From a virus: a stretch of 32,329 nt of DNA. The notes under the pieces were generated by a model that saw only the letters and a list, made by a program, of their open reading frames with translations, had not been told where the DNA came from and did no database searches. Where the stretch lies: the IMG/VR virus record IMGVR_UViG_3300025085_000105, positions 1 through 32,329 of that record, one strand, 5' to 3'. The position numbers and the translations under genes are program-made. This document shows positions 15,336-21,642 of this stretch, piece after piece (positions within the stretch are counted from its first letter, which is position 1; every line of letters starts with the position of its first letter).

Positions 15336-16131
15336 GATATATCATCCCCTCATTAAATCCGAAGTCATCATCTGGTTGTAGTAAAGCATCATCAGCAGCA
15401 TTAATAACACCATCAGTGTTCTTATCTTCTAATGCTTTAGGAGTAACATTATACTCAAGTGCTCTACCATTAGTATTTCTATCACCAACAAAAGTAGTAG
15501 CAATAGACTTTCTAATGATATCATTAGCAGCAACAGGACCATACATAAAGGTCTTGACGCTAAATCTTAATGTATAATAAATGTATCTTCTGGTAGAATA
15601 ATCACCTTCATAATCATCAGTAAAATCAATGCTTTCTAAGATGATTGGAATATCTCTTTTCTCATTCATTTCTGGAATGAGATTGACAGTCATGGTAAAC
15701 TGTGGTTGAAAGAATGGTAAAATCTGTTCGATGATTTGAAGAGCATCATCTTGAGATTTTGCGATAGCGTTAAGTTCAAATCCGATAGTATAAGGAACTG
15801 GGAGATACTGCACCTTAGTAGTGGTTGTTTCGCCATCACCAACTGCTCGGTTCCTTTGAATAGGAGGAACTTTTCTTCCAGCATCATACTGCAAAGATGT
15901 CATCTCAAATGATAACCTAGGAACAGTAATAGTTACTTTCTTATCAAGATCAGGAGATTGCTGAAGTCTTGCTAAAAATTTCTGAACCGGTCCATACGCT
16001 AAAGGAACTTTCTGCTGAGTGACTAGATCACCATTAGCATCAAGGGTCTTTAGTTGAATGTTATTGAAAAGAGTACCAAAAGTGGTTACAGTCTTTCTAA
16101 TAATTTGGTGATAAAAATAATTTCCTAACAT
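15325..16131 (-). CDS. 15: Tail sheath stabilizer / tail completion protein gp15
   Basis: A 268-aa protein, about the T4 gp15 length (272 aa). It caps the tail and joins it to the neck. The N-terminus (MLGNYFYHQIIRKTVTTFGT) and the block PRLSFEMTSLQYDAGRKVPP (70-89) are characteristic, as is the later SIDFTDDYEGDYSTRRYIYYTLRF stretch. It is placed between neck gp14 and terminase gp16, as in T4. The last ~30 residues (Asp-rich, ALEDKNTDGVINAADDALLQ) resemble a dockerin-like EF-hand loop (D-x-N-x-D-G-x-I-x-x-x-D). Confidence 0.93.
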   Translation of the reverse strand: MLGNYFYHQIIRKTVTTFGTLFNNIQLKTLDANGDLVTQQKVPLAYGPVQKFLARLQQSPDLDKKVTITVPRLSFEMTSLQYDAGRKVPPIQRNRAVGDGETTTTKVQYLPVPYTIGFELNAIAKSQDDALQIIEQILPFFQPQFTMTVNLIPEMNEKRDIPIILESIDFTDDYEGDYSTRRYIYYTLRFSVKTFMYGPVAANDIIRKSIATTFVGDRNTNGRALEYNVTPKALEDKNTDGVINAADDALLQPDDDFGFNEGMIYHGQ

Positions 16132-17279
16132 TAAAAGCTACCAGTAAAATTGCCAAATTCGCCAAACGGATTTACTTCTGTGAAATCAAGAATGTCATCC
16201 GCTTCTGTTTCAAGTTCTCTATTTTCAGAGAAACTATCAGTCATATCGAGAGTATCAAATGAACCTACGGTCCATCGTGCATTTGAATCCGCACCAACAA
16301 TTTCTTCATTTAAATCAAAATTGCCATTCATATAAGCAACTTTTAATGTCCTAGTACTAGGATCATATTCAGCTACTTTACCAACAATATTTGCTGGCGA
16401 TGAATCAATTATAATAGTTGGATCCCAACCAGTGATAGTATCAATATTCCCCTGCGAGTCATAAACAACATCTCCATATATGTATGATCCTTGAGGAGCA
16501 TTAACGGCACTGACTACACCATTGGTGATCGCAGTTGTAGATGAAGTAATGAATGTTCCAGTGGGAGAATACCAAAATGCATTCGGAGCAGTTTCGTATC
16601 TTTCACCACCTGATGTGATAGTAATCGCACCAAGAACTCCATTTGTATCAGCTACTGCGGTTGCAGCAGCATCAAATCTAGTTCCAGAAACTTTTTCATC
16701 TTCAGTAAAGTATCCACTTCCATTGAGGTTCAATAGAATTGGGAATACTCCAGATTCCATTTCAGTGTTATCAATAGAAGTAACGCCAGTATCAAAGATA
16801 CTATCGCCATATTCAAAGACTTCACACGTCAACGTATATGTATATAGACTTCCTAATTGGTAGAAAGGTTTTTGGTTTTCTACATACTTGATTTCAAATA
16901 CAGTTTCATTCAAAGGAAACCATACAAGATCTCCGTCATTAGGTCTTCCAGATACAATTTTATTTGTAGAGACATCTACAAAATCTTGCCACCTTCTTCT
17001 GGAAAGTGTAAGTGTTACTTCATCAGTTACTCGAAGACCAAACTTTGATAGCATGTCACCATTGCCACCAAAATTCTGAAAGTTTTCTAGATACATCTCA
17101 ATGAGATAACTATCTTTAAACTGAGAGTAGTAGATATCATTCCACAACTTATCTTCGTAGATCTGACGAGGAATGTAATAACATTCCAGACCATACATTT
17201 TGATCTGCTCGTCAACCAGATCCTGTACTAGGTTCTGTTCACCCTTAGTTCCTTGTGTAAAATATAAATTTCTAGTCAT
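16131..17279 (-). CDS. 14: Neck protein gp14 with a large inserted region
   Basis: A 382-aa protein; T4 gp14 is 256 aa. Residues 1-165 (GECYYIPR-type start, NDIYYSQFKDSYLIEMYLEN, LSKFGLRVTDEVTLTLSRRRW) and the last ~40 residues (DMTDSFSENRELETEADDIL, then DFTEVNPFGEF) match gp14. Between them residues ~172-340 form an insertion of about 125 aa net. It carries two module types common in marine phage structural proteins: 'NGVLGAITITSGGERYETAPN' and 'KVAEYDPSTRTLKVAYMNG...EEIVGADSNARW'. gp14 with gp13 forms the neck on the portal. The insert may decorate the collar. Confidence 0.92.
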   Translation of the reverse strand: MTRNLYFTQGTKGEQNLVQDLVDEQIKMYGLECYYIPRQIYEDKLWNDIYYSQFKDSYLIEMYLENFQNFGGNGDMLSKFGLRVTDEVTLTLSRRRWQDFVDVSTNKIVSGRPNDGDLVWFPLNETVFEIKYVENQKPFYQLGSLYTYTLTCEVFEYGDSIFDTGVTSIDNTEMESGVFPILLNLNGSGYFTEDEKVSGTRFDAAATAVADTNGVLGAITITSGGERYETAPNAFWYSPTGTFITSSTTAITNGVVSAVNAPQGSYIYGDVVYDSQGNIDTITGWDPTIIIDSSPANIVGKVAEYDPSTRTLKVAYMNGNFDLNEEIVGADSNARWTVGSFDTLDMTDSFSENRELETEADDILDFTEVNPFGEFGNFTGSF

Positions 17280-17280
17280 T

Positions 17281-18075
17281 TTATCCGATCATGTCTAGTG
17301 GTGGTTCTTCTGCTGCTAACCTAAATTCACCAAGAATTGTATCAATTTCTCCTTGTGCGTCTTCGTAGAACTCTCTACCGTTTAGAGTTGTTCCACCAGG
17401 CAGTTGAACGTTCTTGAATTTGATGAGGTTTTGACCCCACTGTCTTTTGATAAGAGCAGTAAGATAACGCTTCATCCATACATCATTATATACTTCGGTA
17501 GCAGTGTCTGGATCTATCATTCTATAGCATTCAATCAAGATCATATCACCACCATTTAACATATCCCAATCAGTATCGAGATATAGTTTATTTTCTCTTT
17601 TATTAAATCTAATCGGTTTGAAGTTGCCGATCACGAAATCAAGTGTTTCTAGATATTGCTTTACCATATAGTAATTCAATATTTCCATAGAACCGAAGTT
17701 ATAGAAATCATTCAAGAATAACTGATACTTCATACTGAAGATATTTCCTGACACTGCTGATGAACTATTGTCATAAGCATATATGTTGGTTATTCCCAGA
17801 ACATGATCTGGTACAGTTATGAAATTATTTTGCTCTTTAAAATCCGAACCAGCAATTGAACCGTTCACTTTCGCGTCGGCAATCATCTGATCGGTTACTT
17901 CTAGTTTTAAAAATGTTTTGACGCTTCCATCAAAATGACGCTCTTGAAAGAACTGAATTGCATCATCTACAAGATCTTCAATCTGATCATCATCTACATT
18001 AATCTCTAGTACTGGGAATCCTAATTTCCTCAGACAATAATCAATTAGCTCCTGGCGTGTCGAGGGTTTTGCCAT
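17281..18075 (-). CDS. 13: Neck protein gp13
   Basis: A 264-aa protein (T4 gp13 is 309 aa). The N-terminal signature TRQELIDYCLRKLGFPVLEINV (5-26) with DDDQIEDLVDDAIQFFQERH is the hallmark of T4-like gp13. A later block (YLTALIKRQWGQNLIKFKNVQLPGG) is also typical. It forms the head-completion ring between portal and gp14. One base separates its stop from... the gp14 start downstream reads TAA-A-ATG in reverse order: gp14 begins after gp13's coding end is reached from the right, so gp13 is the first gene of the neck unit, behind an exact TATAAATA box. Confidence 0.92.
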   Translation of the reverse strand: MAKPSTRQELIDYCLRKLGFPVLEINVDDDQIEDLVDDAIQFFQERHFDGSVKTFLKLEVTDQMIADAKVNGSIAGSDFKEQNNFITVPDHVLGITNIYAYDNSSSAVSGNIFSMKYQLFLNDFYNFGSMEILNYYMVKQYLETLDFVIGNFKPIRFNKRENKLYLDTDWDMLNGGDMILIECYRMIDPDTATEVYNDVWMKRYLTALIKRQWGQNLIKFKNVQLPGGTTLNGREFYEDAQGEIDTILGEFRLAAEEPPLDMIG

Positions 18076-18105
18076 GAATAAAAAAATACCCTAGTTTCCT
18101 AAAGG

Positions 18106-18113
18106 TATTTATA
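18106..18113 (-). promoter_or_regulatory. Late promoter TATAAATA of the neck/packaging unit
   Basis: Exact T4 late consensus on the minus strand, 31 bp upstream of gp13. Confidence 0.75.
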
Positions 18114-18114
18114 A

Positions 18115-18711
18115 TTAACGCAGGGATTTCAAATTTTCAAAAGATAAGTTAAATGAAATAACAATTTTTCTGGCATCTACTTCTTGCTTAGGAACTGAAT
18201 GAACAAAATCCGAATGAAACAGATACATCGTTCCTGGAGTGCATGGCATGGGATATGTATCTGTATTTAATTCAGTGGGTACACTGGGTTGTTCGCAAAG
18301 ATTCCTATGCATATCATAGAAATAAATGTTGTGGGACTCATCTGAATCTAGATAATATGCTCCAGATATTAATGATCCTGGATGAGTATGGGGAAATAAA
18401 TAGTCACCTTTTCCAGAAACATTAAACCACATATTAGTGATGTAGAGATTGTCAGTTAAGAACTCATCATACCCATATTCATATAAAAATTTTGTTGCAT
18501 TTGAAAGTACTTGTTTTGCTAATGGTTTGAAAGATGGTAGTCTATGAATTGTTTGAATAGATCTATGAGAAGATTCTACATTTAATGTACTATTTCTAAC
18601 AGTACCATATGATGATAGTTCTTCAACTTCACTTATCATTGATGGAATATTATCCACACATACATCATCAAACTCAGCAACAATTTTAGGAAATAATTTA
18701 TTTAATTTCAT
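18115..18711 (-). CDS. 2OG-Fe(II) oxygenase (PF13759-like), complete active-site pattern
   Basis: A 198-aa protein typical of the short marine-phage oxygenase family. PHTHPGSLISGAYYL (107-121) supplies H108/H110, GTMYLFHSDFVHSVP (160-174) supplies the distal H171, and R181 in DARKIVISFNLSF fits the 2OG carboxylate-binding Arg. Unlike the related protein at 603-1142, all key residues are present. The substrate is unknown; proposed roles for such phage enzymes include hydroxylation of proteins or metabolites. Stop and start abut the upstream gene (TAA immediately followed by ATG). The DNA is AT-rich compared with the neck genes. Confidence 0.85.
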   Translation of the reverse strand: MKLNKLFPKIVAEFDDVCVDNIPSMISEVEELSSYGTVRNSTLNVESSHRSIQTIHRLPSFKPLAKQVLSNATKFLYEYGYDEFLTDNLYITNMWFNVSGKGDYLFPHTHPGSLISGAYYLDSDESHNIYFYDMHRNLCEQPSVPTELNTDTYPMPCTPGTMYLFHSDFVHSVPKQEVDARKIVISFNLSFENLKSLR

Positions 18712-19032
18712 TTATAAGTCTTGCCTTATTTTAATATCAGTGTTGTCTTCTTTATTTTCTCTATTGCAATCTACAATAAACCAATGTTTTAATGCAGCAA
18801 TATTATCAAATACAGCAACTTGATTTTCAAATTCACACCAAAACCAAATTCCATCAGTTAGTTGCCATCCATTTGGTCTATAAATATCTTCTTCTCTAAT
18901 CAATGGATGAGGTTTATCTTCAACTGCTTCATCATTAGTAATGATCTCAATTACCATGTGTTTGTCTGAACCATGCACTTTCTCAATTTCCTGAACGATC
19001 TCATATAGGGGGATATCCGAAACAGTATTCAT
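18712..19032 (-). CDS. Hypothetical 106-aa protein
   Basis: No function recognised. It is acidic at both ends, with an aromatic core (PNGWQLTDGIWFWCEFENQV, 53-72) followed by DNIAALKHWFIVD. There is no signal peptide or membrane span. It is directly followed, without a spacer, by the 2OG oxygenase gene, so the two are probably co-translated from the CTAAATA box upstream. A partner or substrate-related role for the oxygenase is possible but unproven. Confidence 0.6.
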   Translation of the reverse strand: MNTVSDIPLYEIVQEIEKVHGSDKHMVIEIITNDEAVEDKPHPLIREEDIYRPNGWQLTDGIWFWCEFENQVAVFDNIAALKHWFIVDCNRENKEDNTDIKIRQDL

Positions 19033-19042
19033 CTTGTTATGC

Positions 19043-19050
19043 TATAAATA
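19043..19050 (+). promoter_or_regulatory. Possible late promoter TATAAATA, plus strand
   Basis: Exact late consensus on the plus strand in the divergent gap, 117 bp upstream of the plus-strand island. It may add late expression to the island, or be chance in AT-rich DNA. Confidence 0.3.
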
Positions 19051-19065
19051 TTGGTGAACTGAATT

Positions 19066-19072
19066 TATTTAG
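19066..19072 (-). promoter_or_regulatory. Late promoter box CTAAATA
   Basis: Minus-strand CTAAATA, 34 bp upstream of the 106-aa gene. Confidence 0.4.
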
Positions 19073-19116
19073 CGGGTTCCTAATTATCCCATGTAGGGGT
19101 TATCCGAATTGGCAGG

Positions 19117-19145
19117 TTGACGTGAACTAAATTCTGTATTATAAT
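19117..19145 (+). promoter_or_regulatory. Near-consensus sigma-70 (early-type) promoter of the plus-strand island
   Basis: TTGACG and TATAAT are separated by exactly 17 bp: 5/6 and 6/6 matches to the bacterial vegetative consensus. The -10 ends 22 bp before the first ATG, so the leader would be very short (about 15 nt), with only a weak A-rich ribosome site. It is the best host-type promoter in the window. Confidence 0.8.
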
Positions 19146-19167
19146 CATACCATACATTTAAAAAGAA

Positions 19168-19617
19168 ATGACAGTCAAACTTTGCCTATTAAAAAATCAA
19201 ACAACAATTGTTTGTGATGTTAAAGAAGCTTTGGATAAGGAAGAAAATAAAAGTTTAGGTTATGTAATCACAGATCCATTTACTATTGACTGTGTTAATA
19301 ACCATTTGTCTAATGTTGATCAGGATATGAATATCGAAGATGTTCCTAATCAAGAAGGTCAACTTCAATTTGGTAGACTATTTCCATTATCAAATGAAAG
19401 AAGTTTTAATGTTACGCACGATTTTATTGATGTCATTTATGAACCTCACGCTGATGTGACTAATGCATACCTTTCTATTTTAAGTAAATGGGTTCAGGAA
19501 TATGTTAAAACTCTCAGTCTTGATAATTCATTCTTAGTTCACTCTGATGAAGTTGATGCAAAACAAAATCAAATTTGGAGTGATGTTGCTTCAGGGACAC
19601 CTACAGTAGAGAACTGA
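19168..19617 (+). CDS. Hypothetical protein, Sm-like N-terminal pattern
   Basis: A 149-aa protein, first gene of the plus-strand island. The start (VKLCLLKNQTTIVCDVKEAL, then GYVITDPFTIDC) follows the same 'strand, turn, strand, xxP' layout as the Sm-like protein at 1217-1630. The middle (FGRLFPLSNERSFNVTHDFIDVIYEPHADVTNAYLSIL) resembles a conserved cyanophage small-protein family I know only as hypothetical. It is 2 bp from the next gene, in one operon. Function unknown. Confidence 0.65.
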   Translation: MTVKLCLLKNQTTIVCDVKEALDKEENKSLGYVITDPFTIDCVNNHLSNVDQDMNIEDVPNQEGQLQFGRLFPLSNERSFNVTHDFIDVIYEPHADVTNAYLSILSKWVQEYVKTLSLDNSFLVHSDEVDAKQNQIWSDVASGTPTVEN

Positions 19618-19619
19618 TT

Positions 19620-20531
19620 ATGAAAAATATTCAATCAAAAATTAGATATATAGATAACTTTGGATTTGAAATGTCCGAGGATTCTATGGTTCAGGAAAAA
19701 AGAGTATCTGACTTTAGCTGTTTAGTTATTGATGACTTCTTTGTTGATCCTGAAGGTAGTTTAGAAAATTTACTATCCGTTCCATTTGATACCGGACAAA
19801 AAGTTTTGGAATCAGAATCCAGAAGAGAAGATGAAAAATATGAATTTGTAAAAGCTATGGGCGAAAACCAATTGTTTCACCCAAATATCACTCAGCAACT
19901 AACAATGAATGCCATTGGTATTCTGAAGGAATGGGATTATATTCCAAATGATAGTAATAATCAATCAACTAAAGAAGAATTTGAACAACTTATTAGTAGT
20001 TGTATTTGGACGGGAAACTACTATTATCCCGATATGACAATTAACACTAATAAAGAAAAGTGTCATCCCGGAAATTTTTATATGAATATGAAAGTATTTT
20101 TGGGTACTGAAGATGAAGCACTTGGAAAGAGTGGAGTGTCATTCTACAATTTTTCTTATGAAAATAAAATTTACTATGGAGTAAGGGAATTATTTGAAGG
20201 TATTACAGATCCTGAGGAAAAACGAGAGATTTTAGATTTACTTAATTATAAGTATGTGCCTCAAACCACTACTAAACAATATGAATCTTGGAACGGTGAT
20301 GAATATTTTAATAAACTTATTCATGTCCCAGCAAAATTCAATAGAGCAATTCTTTATCCGGGTAACTGTTGGTATCAGAATACTTATGATAACGTTTCAG
20401 AACACTATCATATTGAGGGATGTTTGAATGTTCCTGCTAAAGAAGACGATGGTTTTGGAAATCAAACTTCAATAGGAAGTCAAATGTCCCGGTCTGATGA
20501 AATGCCAATGGAATTTATTTCATATGATTGA
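19620..20531 (+). CDS. Oxygenase-fold (DUF6445-like) protein with degenerate metal site
   Basis: A 303-aa protein. It has the layout of DUF6445-like 2OG oxygenase relatives: an N-terminal CLVIDDFFVDPE (34-45), a mid-domain strand pair (MNMKVFLG then SGVSFYNF), and late HVPAKFNRAILYPGNCWYQ (235-253). The expected H-x-D appears as H149-P-G151 and the distal His after 'YPGN' is Tyr252, so two of the three metal ligands seem lost. H262 and H264 lie nearby and could compensate. It may be a non-catalytic partner of the next gene product, whose ligands are intact. Family name is from pattern memory. Confidence 0.6.
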   Translation: MKNIQSKIRYIDNFGFEMSEDSMVQEKRVSDFSCLVIDDFFVDPEGSLENLLSVPFDTGQKVLESESRREDEKYEFVKAMGENQLFHPNITQQLTMNAIGILKEWDYIPNDSNNQSTKEEFEQLISSCIWTGNYYYPDMTINTNKEKCHPGNFYMNMKVFLGTEDEALGKSGVSFYNFSYENKIYYGVRELFEGITDPEEKREILDLLNYKYVPQTTTKQYESWNGDEYFNKLIHVPAKFNRAILYPGNCWYQNTYDNVSEHYHIEGCLNVPAKEDDGFGNQTSIGSQMSRSDEMPMEFISYD

Positions 20532-21309
20532 TTTTAGTTACGACAATATACCTAGGTTTAGTGCTGGAGAAATTAAAGAATTAACAGCAATAAATCCTGA
20601 AATGGATATTCAATCTTTTAGAGTAGAAGAACTTGAATATATTAAAGTTCTTAATTTTTTAAAAAATCCTATAGATCTAAGAAATTTTATATCTATTTTT
20701 CCTTCTGAAGATAAAACTAAATCTATACTTGATGGGTCTGATGCTGATAGCAATAGTAGTAGCATGGCTCCTGGTTTTCAGGCACCAGTTCCTGATACAT
20801 TTTTTAAAAGTAATTTATCGATAGCATACTATAATATTCTTAAGCACTATCATATGATAAAGTATGATTACAGTAGAATAAAATGGAATTATTATACTAA
20901 TTGTTGTTATCCTGGTATGCCATCATATTGCGCGAACTATCGTCCACACACAGATCCATTTTCATTCGCTTTAAATTTATTCTTAACTGAGAATGAAGAA
21001 AGTTATACGGATTTTTTTAGATACAAACTTAAAAATAATTCTTATAATTATAGGGGATCTCGCATGAATCTGAATAAGAATCTCATTGAATCTAAAGAAG
21101 ATGATGCTTATAACGATTCTTTAATGAAAGATAAAAAACTAGGTAAATGGATTAGATTTGAGTCAGACGATAAGTATGAACGATATCATTCAGTATCAGC
21201 TGATTTTAATTCTCTTACGATATATAAAGGTGATTTTTATCATAGCATAGGATATGATGTTGATAATCATAAATCTATTAGATATTCTTTGGTTGGCGCA
21301 ATTGCATAA
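20524..21309 (+). CDS. 2OG-Fe(II) oxygenase-like protein (DUF6445-like), intact ligands
   Basis: A 261-aa protein from the chosen ATG at 20524, overlapping the previous stop by 8 bp. An in-frame ATG at 20497 would add nine residues (MKCQWNLFH) but looks like read-through of the upstream gene. YRPHTDPFSFALNLFL supplies H142 and D144, DFNSLTIYKGDFYHSIGY the distal H240, and KSIRYSLVGAI the likely 2OG-binding R253: a full H-x-D...H...R set. A charged AT-rich-coded insert separates the two halves (residues ~155-220). It follows its degenerate relative in the same operon. Substrate unknown. Confidence 0.65.
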   Translation: MIDFSYDNIPRFSAGEIKELTAINPEMDIQSFRVEELEYIKVLNFLKNPIDLRNFISIFPSEDKTKSILDGSDADSNSSSMAPGFQAPVPDTFFKSNLSIAYYNILKHYHMIKYDYSRIKWNYYTNCCYPGMPSYCANYRPHTDPFSFALNLFLTENEESYTDFFRYKLKNNSYNYRGSRMNLNKNLIESKEDDAYNDSLMKDKKLGKWIRFESDDKYERYHSVSADFNSLTIYKGDFYHSIGYDVDNHKSIRYSLVGAIA

Positions 21310-21339
21310 AAAAAGGAGGGGTAACCCTCCATTTTTTTT
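21308..21339. terminator. Bidirectional terminator
   Basis: A 6-bp stem GGAGGG/CCCTCC with loop GTAA has eight T after it on the plus strand and seven A before it, so it can end transcripts from either side. It separates the plus-strand island from the convergent 89-aa gene. Confidence 0.85.
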
Positions 21340-21354
21340 GTTTATTTTATAAAC

Positions 21355-21624
21355 TTATTCAATTGACTCTGATGCTGGTGCATACTTGTTCCAGATAATA
21401 GCAATTGCTTGCATTTTTTCTTTATTGAAGTCAGATGGTTTTGCACCACTGAATTGATGTCTCAATCCATTTTCTAATACTTTAGCAGCATAGTAAGATT
21501 GTAATGCTGCTTCATCACCTTCAGCATAGTTCCAGTCAATCGCTTTAACAGCTTCTTCATAAGCGGCAAGTGTCGCAGCCTCTGGTGCCTCATTTAGAGG
21601 CACTTCGATTTCGTTTTGTGGCAT
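21355..21624 (-). CDS. Hypothetical 89-aa acidic helical protein
   Basis: No function recognised. It is Ala/Glu-rich and predicted helical (AATLAAYEEAVKAIDWNYAEGDEAALQSYYAAKVLENGL in two helices around residues 16-54), with a C-terminal QAIAIIWNKYAP. There are no cysteines or membrane segments. It has an AGGAGA ribosome site and starts 18 bp after the 1900-aa virion gene. That proximity suggests a small tail-fibre accessory or chaperone, which is inference only. The convergent terminator lies 16 bp past its stop. Confidence 0.6.
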   Translation of the reverse strand: MPQNEIEVPLNEAPEAATLAAYEEAVKAIDWNYAEGDEAALQSYYAAKVLENGLRHQFSGAKPSDFNKEKMQAIAIIWNKYAPASESIE

Positions 21625-21642
21625 GTTAGATTTCTCCTAAAT

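Noticed and set aside
18081-18109. Hairpin AAATACC...GGTATTT followed by T's before gp13, resembling a terminator or attenuator
   Set aside because: The 5' arm overlaps the TATAAATA late box. A late transcript would start inside or after it, so the stem would not form in the mRNA; the stem is also AT-rich with a 13-nt loop.
19033-19167. Possible small RNA or riboswitch in the divergent intergenic region
   Set aside because: Promoter elements account for most of it and no stable conserved fold was visible by eye.
20497-20523. Upstream ATG extending the second island oxygenase by nine residues
   Set aside because: The extension lies wholly inside the preceding gene and has no ribosome site; the Met at 20524 gives a normal 8-bp overlap. 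Not fully excluded.
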